NCBI RefSeq assembly: GCF_001468035.1
Contig: NZ_LNZA01000001.1
Span: 2,148,231 to 2,212,230, forward strand
DNA length: 64,000 nucleotides
Source of the DNA: Legionella tucsonensis
Lineage (GTDB): Bacteria; Pseudomonadota; Gammaproteobacteria; Legionellales; Legionellaceae
Reading direction: 5' to 3'
Positions 47,845-55,714 of the stretch are shown here, piece after piece. The notes under the pieces are model-generated. The model was not told the DNA's origin, made no database searches, and saw only the letters and a list, made by a program, of their open reading frames with translations. Every line of letters begins with the position of its first letter. Position 1 is the stretch's first letter. The translations under genes were made by a program, and so were the position numbers.

Positions 47845-49221
47845 ATGTTTCAATCCGCTTTAATAATTGCACTAATGACTTTCAGCATCATCACTCAAGC
47901 AGCCCTCCCCGCTGATCCAATCCAGCGATGTTTAGATGTTAGAAGGCTCGCAGATTTTACCACAAGACAGAAAATGGCCGCCAAAGAGCCTGGCGTGTTG
48001 CGCTTTAAATTTCATAAAATATCAGCATCAGAGCTCCCGTTAGATAACCCGGTGGGCAATATGGATGAAGTGATTAAAGCATTAAATAACCAGATTGAAA
48101 ACTGCAATAAAAACCATGGCGAATTTCAGACAGTGACTCTTGCTGGTCGTAAATTCAAGCGTCAAGAATGGTGCCTAAATACCAACAAAAAAATGCTTGC
48201 TCTTGCAAAAGCTGCCCATGGAAATTTTCAAAAATATTTATCGAGCATCAAAACCGAATTTGATTGGTATAAAAGCGAGGGCTGGCCTGAAAATCATGCA
48301 GGATTTAAACAGGGTGAGTTTCAATTTACTGCCTATTACGCCCCCGCTGCTGTTGAGGCTCGCACCCAACGTGGTGGAGCATTTTTATATCCTATCTACA
48401 GTAACCCCGGTGTTGTAAGTGTCGCTTCGGAATCCAAAAAATTTAATTTGAAAACTCCTCTTTGTGGAATTGACCCGCTTACTAAAATGGTGCGAGGATT
48501 TTGTCTGAAAAATGCCAATGGCACGTACTCTGTAGTGCCAGATCGACACGAAATAGAACATGGAGCGTTACATCCAAAATATATAATTGGCTATGTTAAA
48601 GACCCAAATGACCCTGCTTTTTTAATGGTTCAAGGATCGGGTTCATTAATTCTTGATGGTAAATTATTTCGTATCAATTACGAGGCTGCTAATGGCAGAC
48701 CTCGTACCATGCTTGGTCGCATAGTCCAATGCGCACAAGACCCAACTTGTGGTGGCAACCTTGATGCAATGGAACGTTGTGCTAAAGATCCTAAGTGTCA
48801 TGATGAAGCAAAGTTACGCTGTAATGTGTCTAAAAAAATTAGACAAAGCGGCGCATCAGAAAAACAAATTCGCCAATATCTAGATAATCCACTTAACCGC
48901 GATAAAGCCGACGACTTGCGTAATCGCGATCAAAGCTATGTATTTTTTGCTAAAGAAGATGGTGGCCCTTATGGTTCAGAAAATATTACTCTAACTCCAC
49001 ATGCATCATGTGCAACAGATCACAAGGTAATTCCTATTGGAATGAATTTTATCTATCATTGCAAAAAATCTACTTCCTGGTGTGTGGCCCAAGACAGCGG
49101 TGGTGCCATTGTGGGAGCTCACGTTGATGTCTATAAGGGAGAAGGTAACCAAGCTGGAGTAGAAGCAAATGCACTCAATCACGCAGGCTCATTATTTGTG
49201 GCTCTGCCGAAACGCGAATAA
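47845..49221 (+). CDS. mltA: Membrane-bound lytic murein transglycosylase A (MltA)
   Basis: 458 residues from the ATG at 47845, fixed by AAGGA five bases upstream; a longer in-frame reading from 47752 lacks support. Hydrophobic signal SALIIALMTFSIITQAAL without a lipobox cysteine. MltA domain: FQFTAYYAPAAVEA and LMVQGSGSLILDGKLFRINY ... NGRPRTMLGR. The 3D domain at the end holds the catalytic Asp in CVAQDSGGAIVGAHVDVY. Between them is a Cys-rich insertion (296-326) with two CAxDPxC units, unusual for MltA. Cleaves glycan strands to 1,6-anhydromuropeptides. Confidence 0.93.
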   Translation: MFQSALIIALMTFSIITQAALPADPIQRCLDVRRLADFTTRQKMAAKEPGVLRFKFHKISASELPLDNPVGNMDEVIKALNNQIENCNKNHGEFQTVTLAGRKFKRQEWCLNTNKKMLALAKAAHGNFQKYLSSIKTEFDWYKSEGWPENHAGFKQGEFQFTAYYAPAAVEARTQRGGAFLYPIYSNPGVVSVASESKKFNLKTPLCGIDPLTKMVRGFCLKNANGTYSVVPDRHEIEHGALHPKYIIGYVKDPNDPAFLMVQGSGSLILDGKLFRINYEAANGRPRTMLGRIVQCAQDPTCGGNLDAMERCAKDPKCHDEAKLRCNVSKKIRQSGASEKQIRQYLDNPLNRDKADDLRNRDQSYVFFAKEDGGPYGSENITLTPHASCATDHKVIPIGMNFIYHCKKSTSWCVAQDSGGAIVGAHVDVYKGEGNQAGVEANALNHAGSLFVALPKRE

Positions 49222-49312
49222 ACAGCCGCACATTATAGTTTAGGCTGCCATTTATAAAAAAGTCATTTATCGGGGGAGTTCAACCTCCTCCAAGCGCCCG
49301 CGCCTATTTTTC

Positions 49313-50824
49313 TTATTTGAGGGCACAAGGTCCTTGCCCGTTAGCAGACCATGCTGCTGACATAGTCTTAAGTTGATTGCAAGATGCGTCTTGACACAAT
49401 AAATTTGCAGGTTGAACTAAACATGCTCCTAAAGTGTCGTTAAAATTAAACCCAATGGATTTTAAAGTTTTGGGGTTTGGTATTTTTCCTTTGTAATTTT
49501 GCTTACCTGGATTAGGGATTGTTACTGCATTGTGCCAGCCAGAACTATCCTCATAATTAATAGCAATATTTGTAAGTGGTAATTTCAGATTTCCAACATC
49601 AAATGATAATTCATGTGTCCCTTGTGAACCTCCTCCAGCTTTTGGAAGTTGCTCAGGGTCAAGTTGAAACGAATCCATACCAGGAAATTTTGAGGAATCA
49701 CAAGTAATTTTCCGTAGGTTGACCCCTTCACCAAGCATAAGAGGTGTTTTTTCATTGTATTCTGTAATTAAATTGTTTAATCCACCATTAGCCGTTGGAG
49801 TTTGTAAATTTTTATCTTCATAAAGACCAAATTGATCTTCTCCTTTTCTTTGAATGAGGCGAAAGACCATACCACCACTGATGATATTAGCGCCTTCTTG
49901 AAACATCCAATCAACTTGTGAGAATAATCTGGGTGTATCTGGACGTCCAAACTCAGTTAGAATTACAGGAACATTAATGCCGTTAAAACCATTCATCATT
50001 TTATCACCATCCCCATCTCCACCATCGGGTATGGAAAGCACTGGTCGATATTTCGCATAGGGGTTGAGTAATCGAGGATAATTGCCTGGATCTGTACCCT
50101 GTCCCCATCGATAGACGTTATAACCAATGTAATCAGCTGACGTGTCTTCTTCTTCATTTTGTAAATGGCAAGCATAATAGTAAGCTAATGGAATTGTTAC
50201 ATCGGGAACATCGCGTAAAGCAACGCCTACTGGTTTATTATAATTTTTTTTCTTAATGTAGGCCTTCATATCGCGAATCAACGCCTTCATTGTGGCTGAA
50301 GGCCTTAAATAGTTATCATCTATTTTGTGGGGCATCATCCATACTTCATTACCGACAGAAAATCCAAATACATTACTGTACTTACTGAATGCATCAATTT
50401 TTTTAGTAAAACAATCATAAAGTGTTTGCGGATAATTGTCTGTACTTCGATCAACCGTACATTGAGTACCATTTTTATAATCCGCGAGTTCGACAAGAAC
50501 TTGAATATTATTTTCTTGTAATGCTTTCATGACTTGATCATGAGAAGCACAATTACCGCCAGGACATACCTGATAAACACGAATGATATTAGTTCCTATG
50601 GTTTTTAAAGCCGGAATAAGATTTTGGGTGATGGTGTCTATTTTATCATCACTCAGTGGATCAACATTTTCTTCGGGTTGATAACAAACTCCTTTAGGCA
50701 TAAACCGTTCACTGCCTTGATCGCAAGAGTTTAATCCAATCTGATTTCCACATATTTTCACTTGAGAAAAAGTAGGATTACAAAAAAGAATAGCAGCTAA
50801 AAAAAAACTATATGATAATTTCAT
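49313..50824 (-). CDS. GH72-like beta-1,3-glucanosyltransferase (fungal Gas/Gel type)
   Basis: 503 residues; start fixed by GGAG six bases before the ATG. Signal peptide SYSFFLAAILFCNPTFS. The 310-residue core tracks yeast Gas1: FMPKGVCYQPEENVDPLSDD, LKTIGTNIIRVY, SHDQVMKALQENNIQVLVEL, YSNVFGFSVGNEVW with acid/base Glu (E160), ALIRDMKAYIKKKNY, ADYIGYNVYRWG, VPVILTEFGRPDTPRLF with nucleophile Glu (E291), and SGGMVFRLI. Fungal enzymes elongate cell-wall beta-1,3-glucan. The remaining ~150 residues, with several cysteines, are unrecognised. Likely exported. A eukaryotic origin by transfer is inference. Confidence 0.88.
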   Translation of the reverse strand: MKLSYSFFLAAILFCNPTFSQVKICGNQIGLNSCDQGSERFMPKGVCYQPEENVDPLSDDKIDTITQNLIPALKTIGTNIIRVYQVCPGGNCASHDQVMKALQENNIQVLVELADYKNGTQCTVDRSTDNYPQTLYDCFTKKIDAFSKYSNVFGFSVGNEVWMMPHKIDDNYLRPSATMKALIRDMKAYIKKKNYNKPVGVALRDVPDVTIPLAYYYACHLQNEEEDTSADYIGYNVYRWGQGTDPGNYPRLLNPYAKYRPVLSIPDGGDGDGDKMMNGFNGINVPVILTEFGRPDTPRLFSQVDWMFQEGANIISGGMVFRLIQRKGEDQFGLYEDKNLQTPTANGGLNNLITEYNEKTPLMLGEGVNLRKITCDSSKFPGMDSFQLDPEQLPKAGGGSQGTHELSFDVGNLKLPLTNIAINYEDSSGWHNAVTIPNPGKQNYKGKIPNPKTLKSIGFNFNDTLGACLVQPANLLCQDASCNQLKTMSAAWSANGQGPCALK

Positions 50825-51024
50825 GATAACTCCAATATGAAGACTTAGCATAAAACCAGAAATTATTCACTAGAACATTAATTTAAGTATAGGAAAATTT
50901 TTGAACATAAGTGTAGTTTGATAGATTTTCCATGTGATTTTTATAGAAAAAACACATTGGAGAATGATGGATCACTTGATTAACCTCTAAGTTTCACAAG
51001 GAGTTAAACAGAATATAAACAGAC

Positions 51025-51047
51025 TTATCCACAGAAAATGTGAATAA
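51025..51047. promoter_or_regulatory. Inverted pair of DnaA-box-like 9-mers
   Basis: TTATCCACA matches the strong DnaA consensus exactly and the facing TTATTCACA (reverse complement of 51039-51047) is a one-base variant. Only two boxes are seen, with no adjacent dnaA gene or evident duplex-unwinding array. Confidence 0.35.
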
Positions 51048-51367
51048 CTCCAATGAAACAATCAAGGCTTAAAAATGAAATAAATCAGGCACAGCAAGGG
51101 CTTATATAAGCTGCTGATTGTTGATTCACGATTGGGCTGAAATTAATATCCACAAAACCTGGATACTTAAAAAGAATTAAGACCTAACCATCTTAAACAA
51201 ATAAAAAGTAAAAAAACAGTCTTGACTCGAACTATTTTTCTTCATTACCTGATTAGCATATTATGCGGCTAATTAAACCATGGTATATCCAGAGATCTGT
51301 GGTTATACCAATTAAATCAAATTTCATTTTACGGTAAAAAAGAGCTTCTTTAGGTACTGTCCATGAT

Positions 51368-51646
51368 TTATATAGGAGCGTATTGCTGATTTTTTTCGAA
51401 TTCTGCCCGGTTAATTTGTGTCATATAAGATGATAGTTGATAAATCCAATTTAAGACTTTGACGAAAGTTTCAATCCATTTCCTATTAAAAAAATCTTGA
51501 GGAACTCCTTTTAATTGCAAGATTACTTGACGTGTTCAGTATGCCTGGAGGCCCTTCCCTGTAGGTAATTCCGATTCGGATAGCATATCTTCTTCTACTG
51601 TCTGGTGAGCGGCTTTTATTTTACCGCCTAGGCGGACCCTGCGTTT
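51368..51646 (-). pseudogene. Gene remnant with an in-frame stop
   Basis: One minus-strand frame reads VRLGGKIKAAHQTVEEDM ... GLQAY, then a TGA at 51538-51536, then RQVILQLKGVPQDFFNRKW ... WIYQLSSYMTQINRAEF and a final stop at 51368. The amino-acid composition is protein-like on both sides of the stop, suggesting a coding sequence broken by a nonsense change. No start codon is present at the left. The family is not recognised. Confidence 0.4.
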
Positions 51647-51838
51647 TTATAAGAGAATTCACTATTGCTTGGTTGCTCCCAAGCTTGGATTTCTTATCTT
51701 AATTAAAGGTGAGAAGTGTGGAGTTAACTTTTCCCTAAGATTTAGGTATAAATAATCAGAACCATACTTTTTAAAAAACAACATCTTATTTACAATATGT
51801 ATTCTATTTAAACATAGAAATTTTCGTCACAAGGATTC

Positions 51839-53272
51839 ATGATGATTAAACGTGAACAAGAAATGCTGGAACAGTTAGCAAAAACCTTAACAGACCAATT
51901 ATCTAAAGAAGCCCGTATCGATTTAGTGTTTTCTGCTCTTTTTGAACTGGATAAAATTCAAAAAGGTCAAACAATCCAACTTTCTAAAGTTCAGCTTGTA
52001 GAAGTAAATAGCGAAGTTACGACGCCAATAGTACTTAATCAAATTGCAGCTGCAGTAGAAACAGATAATGCGGATATAAAAGTGGTTAGAAGCATAATCA
52101 CTCAAATAATGAGAGCGCCTGAAGCTTTTGGCTTAAGCAGAAAAATGCGTTCTTTTTTTCTTCCCTATGCTGAAACCTTCATTGCTTCTAAAGGTGAAAT
52201 GATAGATCATGAAACCGATCTCGTACTGTTGTACCAACGAGATTGGATGACAAGAAAAGTACTTTCCATCGAAGATTTAGGTGCAAACGCAGAAGACGCG
52301 CAAATATTTGTTGATGCGTTAAGAACAGGAAATTATGCGATTACCTCAAAATTTGCCCGCTGGGTAGCCAAAAAATACAGCGATGTGAAATTAAACCCCG
52401 AACATAATTTTATAGGTGCAGAAGATATTTTTCCACTTGTTGCCTATGAGTTGGTGCAAACTGATATTCGTGCAGCAGATATGGCTTCTATTATGTACAT
52501 GTATGATCATACTACAGAAGATAATCAATATACTGCCTCCCTTATGTTTTCGGGAGTACAGACTTCGCTTAATCGACAATCAGCACTTCAAAGAGCGCAT
52601 GCAAAAGACAGTCCATCACAAATTTTGACGAGAATGCGCACAGAACATAAAGATTTCTTAAAAAAGGAAAATCCTGTCCGAAGTTTGATTAAAGAAGGGA
52701 TATCCTATGATCCTGAAATAGATTCGGTTGATCTAAAAGAACATTATAAAGAGAATCAAATCACAGCTTTTGCAAAAAGGAACAGAGATTCTATTACGAC
52801 TAATTTAATCATATTGAATATCAAAGGTGCTAGCCCCGAAGATATTAACACCTTATTAGCCATCAAAAAATATATCATTCAATACATTAACTACACAGAA
52901 GCCAATCCCCCTGAGAAGCCACAACAAACCTACATAAACCGCTTAAAAGCAGCGGAGGAGATGCTCGAGATACTTCAAAAAGGCGGAACAATAAAAGATG
53001 ACATCATTCCAGGAATAAAAACTCAAGCAAGTATCATTGCAAATAGTAAGCCAGGCTTAAGAGAATTGGGTTTTTTAGGTTGGTTACATAGCTTGACAGA
53101 TAACCATAAGCCCCAAACGTGCATAGAAACCTACGAAACCCTAAAAGCCATTGATTCAATTGTAGCGTCCAAAGTGAGCGAAATATCCAAAGAAAACCCA
53201 ATCAAGCAAATGAATCAAAATTCTCCTCCTGGTGATAAGCTTAGTAATACACATGCAATACAATATCCCTAA
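51839..53272 (+). CDS. VPS9-domain-like protein (Rab5-family GEF fold), candidate effector
   Basis: 477 residues, soluble. Residues ~125-245 match the VPS9 pattern: FIGAEDIFPLVAYELVQTDI, then MASIMYMYDHTTEDNQYTAS. Compared with remembered Rabex-5 (GADDFLPVL ... GEAGYYFT), the catalytic Asp is D196, the Pro P199, the Tyr Y231, and the Thr position is S234. In eukaryotes VPS9 domains load GTP on Rab5-group GTPases. A helical domain precedes it and a 230-residue unrecognised C-terminal part follows. AAGG is close to the ATG. Translocation to the host is inferred from the eukaryote-like domain; no close bacterial role is known to me. Confidence 0.8.
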   Translation: MMIKREQEMLEQLAKTLTDQLSKEARIDLVFSALFELDKIQKGQTIQLSKVQLVEVNSEVTTPIVLNQIAAAVETDNADIKVVRSIITQIMRAPEAFGLSRKMRSFFLPYAETFIASKGEMIDHETDLVLLYQRDWMTRKVLSIEDLGANAEDAQIFVDALRTGNYAITSKFARWVAKKYSDVKLNPEHNFIGAEDIFPLVAYELVQTDIRAADMASIMYMYDHTTEDNQYTASLMFSGVQTSLNRQSALQRAHAKDSPSQILTRMRTEHKDFLKKENPVRSLIKEGISYDPEIDSVDLKEHYKENQITAFAKRNRDSITTNLIILNIKGASPEDINTLLAIKKYIIQYINYTEANPPEKPQQTYINRLKAAEEMLEILQKGGTIKDDIIPGIKTQASIIANSKPGLRELGFLGWLHSLTDNHKPQTCIETYETLKAIDSIVASKVSEISKENPIKQMNQNSPPGDKLSNTHAIQYP

Positions 53273-53367
53273 TATCAGTATTATAAAACTCTGTTGAAAC
53301 TGTATTTTTTCTTCAGTATCCAAATTTCGAGGCGGTAAATTGAGAAAATACAAGTTTCTATGCGTAC

Positions 53368-53396
53368 TTGTACTTCTTATATCGTTCAACTATTAT
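53368..53396 (+). promoter_or_regulatory. Probable sigma-70 promoter of the RiPP operon
   Basis: TTGTAC (53368-53373) and TATTAT (53391-53396) are separated by exactly 17 bp, 59 bases before the precursor start codon. No metal-regulator box is recognised around it. Confidence 0.45.
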
Positions 53397-53454
53397 TAGG
53401 ATGCTGTTTCCTTGGCTGTTTAATTAGCTGTTTTTAAATATATGGAGATTGAAA

Positions 53455-53775
53455 ATGAATAAACGAAGCTTAATTATTGCCGCTACAGCTGCTGCGTTGT
53501 TTACTTCAGGCGCTTATTCCTCTTCTGCCCTTGACAGTAATAAGGCGAACACTAACTCCCCTACCAATCTAGCAAAGAACAATTGCAGTGGCAAAAACGG
53601 CTGCAAGGGTAAAAACGGCTGCAAAGGCAAAAACGGTTGCAAGGGCAAAAACGGTTGCAAGGGCAAAAATGGCTGCAAAGGTAAAAACTGCTGTAAAGGC
53701 AAGAACCATTGCAAAGGTAAAAACGGCTGCAAAGGTTCGAATAAATGCAAAGGAAAAAATAGCTGCAAGTCATAA
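53455..53775 (+). CDS. RiPP precursor: Cys-rich hexapeptide-repeat peptide (HvfA/bufferin-like)
   Basis: 106 residues. The ATG at 53455 has GGAG seven bases upstream. Residues 1-~23 are a Sec signal (SLIIAATAAALFTSGAYS), followed by a ~17-residue Ser/Asn linker, then about ten tandem hexapeptides of the form KGKNGC, with variants SGKNGC, KGKNCC, KGKNHC, KGSNKC and KGKNSC, giving 12 cysteines. Known HvfA/BufA precursors carry EGKCG motifs whose Cys are converted by an MNIO enzyme into copper-binding groups; here the spacing of Lys, Gly and Cys differs. The MNIO gene follows directly. A metal-binding role is inferred. Confidence 0.85.
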   Translation: MNKRSLIIAATAAALFTSGAYSSSALDSNKANTNSPTNLAKNNCSGKNGCKGKNGCKGKNGCKGKNGCKGKNGCKGKNCCKGKNHCKGKNGCKGSNKCKGKNSCKS

Positions 53776-53783
53776 TGTGTAAC

Positions 53784-53813
53784 GAATTGATGTCTTGCTT
53801 GAGACATCAATTC
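53784..53813 (+). promoter_or_regulatory. Hairpin between precursor and MNIO genes, likely attenuator or mRNA stabiliser
   Basis: A perfect 12-bp stem, GAATTGATGTCT (53784-53795) with AGACATCAATTC (53802-53813), starts nine bases after the precursor stop. No U-run follows, so it probably shields the precursor mRNA or causes partial termination, giving more precursor than enzyme. Confidence 0.6.
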
Positions 53814-53852
53814 ACCTCTAACAATAGATTCTCCCGTCTAGGAAAAAGACAG

Positions 53853-54734
53853 ATGGAAAAAAACACACAATACCAGCCTAAAAAATATTTGTCTCTTGGC
53901 ATGGGATTAGGTTTACGAGCGGAGCATTACAGTCATATTTTAGAACATACTCCGAAAGTAGAGTGGTTTGAAATCCTCACCGAAAATTATTTGGTGGATG
54001 GGGGAAATCCTCTTTATTATTTAGATAAAGTGCGTGAAAATTATCCTATTGTGATGCATGGTGTATCATTATCAATTGGGAGCACAGATCTTCTGAATCT
54101 TGAATATCTTAAGAGAGTAAAACAATTGGCAGACAGGATTCAACCCAAATGGATTTCTGATCACTTATGCTGGACGGGCGTTCATCAACGCAACATGCAC
54201 GATTTATTACCACTATCTTATACAGAAAAAACCATTACTCATGTTGTTGAACGAGTTAAATACGTACAGGATTTTTACCAGCAACAAATATTACTCGAAA
54301 ATGTATCCAGTTATATCACATACAAAGAATCTGAAATGACTGAATGGGAGTTTCTCTCTGAAATAGCCAATCGTGCAGATTGTTTCATTTTATTAGATTT
54401 AAATAATATTTATGTAAGCTCATATAATCATGGCTTTGATCCTGAAACCTATTTACAAAATATCCCGGTTGATCGCGTTCAACAATTTCATTTAGCAGGA
54501 CATCAAAATTGTGGTGATTACATTATTGATACACATGATCATCCAGTCATAACAGAAGTCTGGGGCCTGTACGCCCAAGCGATTAAACGCTTTGGTAACA
54601 TATCAACGATGATTGAGCGTGATGATCGTATTCCACCGTTTGAAGAGTTATGGCAAGAATTAGAATATGCAAAAGCAATAAAGCATAGTTGTTTATTGGA
54701 TGAAAAAACGGATTTAGCATATGAAACTTACTGA
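53853..54734 (+). CDS. MNIO (DUF692) RiPP-modifying oxygenase, HvfB/BufB/MbnB-like
   Basis: 293 residues from the ATG at 53853 (AGGAAA upstream). A frame open back to an ATG overlapping the precursor stop at 53775 would cross the hairpin and is less likely. TIM-barrel multinuclear iron enzyme; expected metal-ligand motifs are seen in order: MGLGLRAEHYSHIL, FEILTENYL, VMHGVSLSIGS, WISDHLCW, LLENVSSYI, FILLDLNNIYV, QFHLAGHQN, DTHDHPV and MIERDDRIPPF. The family oxidises Cys residues of partner peptides to oxazolone/thioamide or thiooxazole groups. Overlaps the next gene by 14 bp. Confidence 0.92.
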   Translation: MEKNTQYQPKKYLSLGMGLGLRAEHYSHILEHTPKVEWFEILTENYLVDGGNPLYYLDKVRENYPIVMHGVSLSIGSTDLLNLEYLKRVKQLADRIQPKWISDHLCWTGVHQRNMHDLLPLSYTEKTITHVVERVKYVQDFYQQQILLENVSSYITYKESEMTEWEFLSEIANRADCFILLDLNNIYVSSYNHGFDPETYLQNIPVDRVQQFHLAGHQNCGDYIIDTHDHPVITEVWGLYAQAIKRFGNISTMIERDDRIPPFEELWQELEYAKAIKHSCLLDEKTDLAYETY

Positions 54735-55491
54735 ATTACATACTTTACTACAAGACTCTATTCTTACCTCTAAACCACTCATTAATCCTTATCTTGATTT
54801 TCCACCTAAAGGATCTATTGCGGACAGAGTGGCTATCTATGCCAATGGCTTTTATGCGCGACTAGAAGAAGCATTAATGAGCGACTATAGTACATTAGCC
54901 GAGGTAATGGGTGAAAATAAATTTAGCCAAATGAGTCAAAGTTATACTCATGCGTACCCATCATATAACTACTCACTTAATAATTTTGGGGAAAACCTCA
55001 GTCAATTTTTAACTGAAACTTTACCCTATAAGAAAAAAAACCATTTAGCTGAAATTGCTGTATTTGAATGGGCTGAATATCAAGCCCTTGTAGCTCGTGA
55101 TGCAAATTTATTATCTGTTGCTGATTTGCAATCTTTGCCATTAAGTCAATGGCCAGAAATGAAATTCCATCTGCATCCGTCATGTAAAATACTTACGATG
55201 CACTGGAATAGTCTTTCTCTTATTAAAGCATCACGTAGTAATAAATCCATTCCTGCCCCAAAAAAACTTAAAAACCCACAATTCATAATGATCTGGCGTC
55301 ATCAACTTGAAGTACGATACCGTAAGCTAGAATATTCAGAACTAACCATGCTAAATGCAATAATACAGGAAGCATCATTTATCAATATTTGTGAGATGCT
55401 AAGCCATCAGATGCCTGAAGATGAAGTTGCAAGTTATCTTGTAAGAGAATTACATGCATGGATTCAAGAAAATTGTCTTATTAAGCGATAG
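54721..55491 (+). CDS. DUF2063 partner protein of the MNIO enzyme (HvfC/BufC-like)
   Basis: 256 residues. The N-terminal domain has the family pattern: LLQDSILT, then RVAIYANGFYARLEEALMSDYSTLAEVMG, then YSLNNFGENLSQFL. In MNIO systems this protein pairs with the enzyme and delivers the precursor. The C-terminal half is the usual less conserved region. Overlapping start with the MNIO gene implies a fixed stoichiometry. No DoxX-type membrane gene follows, unlike some related operons. Confidence 0.9.
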   Translation: MKLTELHTLLQDSILTSKPLINPYLDFPPKGSIADRVAIYANGFYARLEEALMSDYSTLAEVMGENKFSQMSQSYTHAYPSYNYSLNNFGENLSQFLTETLPYKKKNHLAEIAVFEWAEYQALVARDANLLSVADLQSLPLSQWPEMKFHLHPSCKILTMHWNSLSLIKASRSNKSIPAPKKLKNPQFIMIWRHQLEVRYRKLEYSELTMLNAIIQEASFINICEMLSHQMPEDEVASYLVRELHAWIQENCLIKR

Positions 55492-55714
55492 TTAACAAAA
55501 CCAGTGGAACTCTTGATTAAAGCCCTACCCAGAGCTGTTCATTTTCATTCCAAATGAACTCTAGGATAAGCCTATGGGATGACATATTTGGTCTATAATG
55601 TACTATTAGAATCCTCTTTAAGGGGTTTGATTGTACTAATGGAAAAATAAATTTCGTACGAAACATATTTGATATTTCTGTATTATTTATTCGTATTTCA
55701 TAAGGAAGGAAATA

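Larger units (their letters stand above)
50825..51838. other. 1-kb gap: DnaA-box pair, inverted repeats and a gene remnant
   Basis: No intact gene. TTATCCACA (51025-51033) and TGTGAATAA (51039-51047) face each other like DnaA boxes. GGTATATCC/GGTTATACC arms (51282-51290, 51301-51309) form a small hairpin. A 12-bp palindrome CCGCCTAGGCGG is at 51624-51635. A decayed minus-strand frame occupies 51368-51646 (listed separately). The rest is AT-rich and nothing else is supported. Confidence 0.5.

Noticed and set aside
51025-51047. Chromosomal replication origin
   Set aside because: Only two DnaA-like boxes, no dnaA/dnaN/gidA neighbours and no repeat array of an unwinding element.
53587-53770. Tandem DNA repeats in the precursor gene read as a possible CRISPR or satellite array
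   Set aside because: The 18-bp period matches six codons exactly and stays in frame, so it is coding repetition, with no spacers.
53514-53810. Long minus-strand frame rich in Leu, Pro, Phe and Gln opposite the RiPP precursor
   Set aside because: It is the antisense shadow of the KGKNGC repeats; no start signal or sensible composition.
53775-53852. MNIO start at the ATG overlapping the precursor stop
   Set aside because: The added 26 residues are atypical, cross a perfect hairpin, and a better ribosome site precedes 53853; kept only as an alternative.
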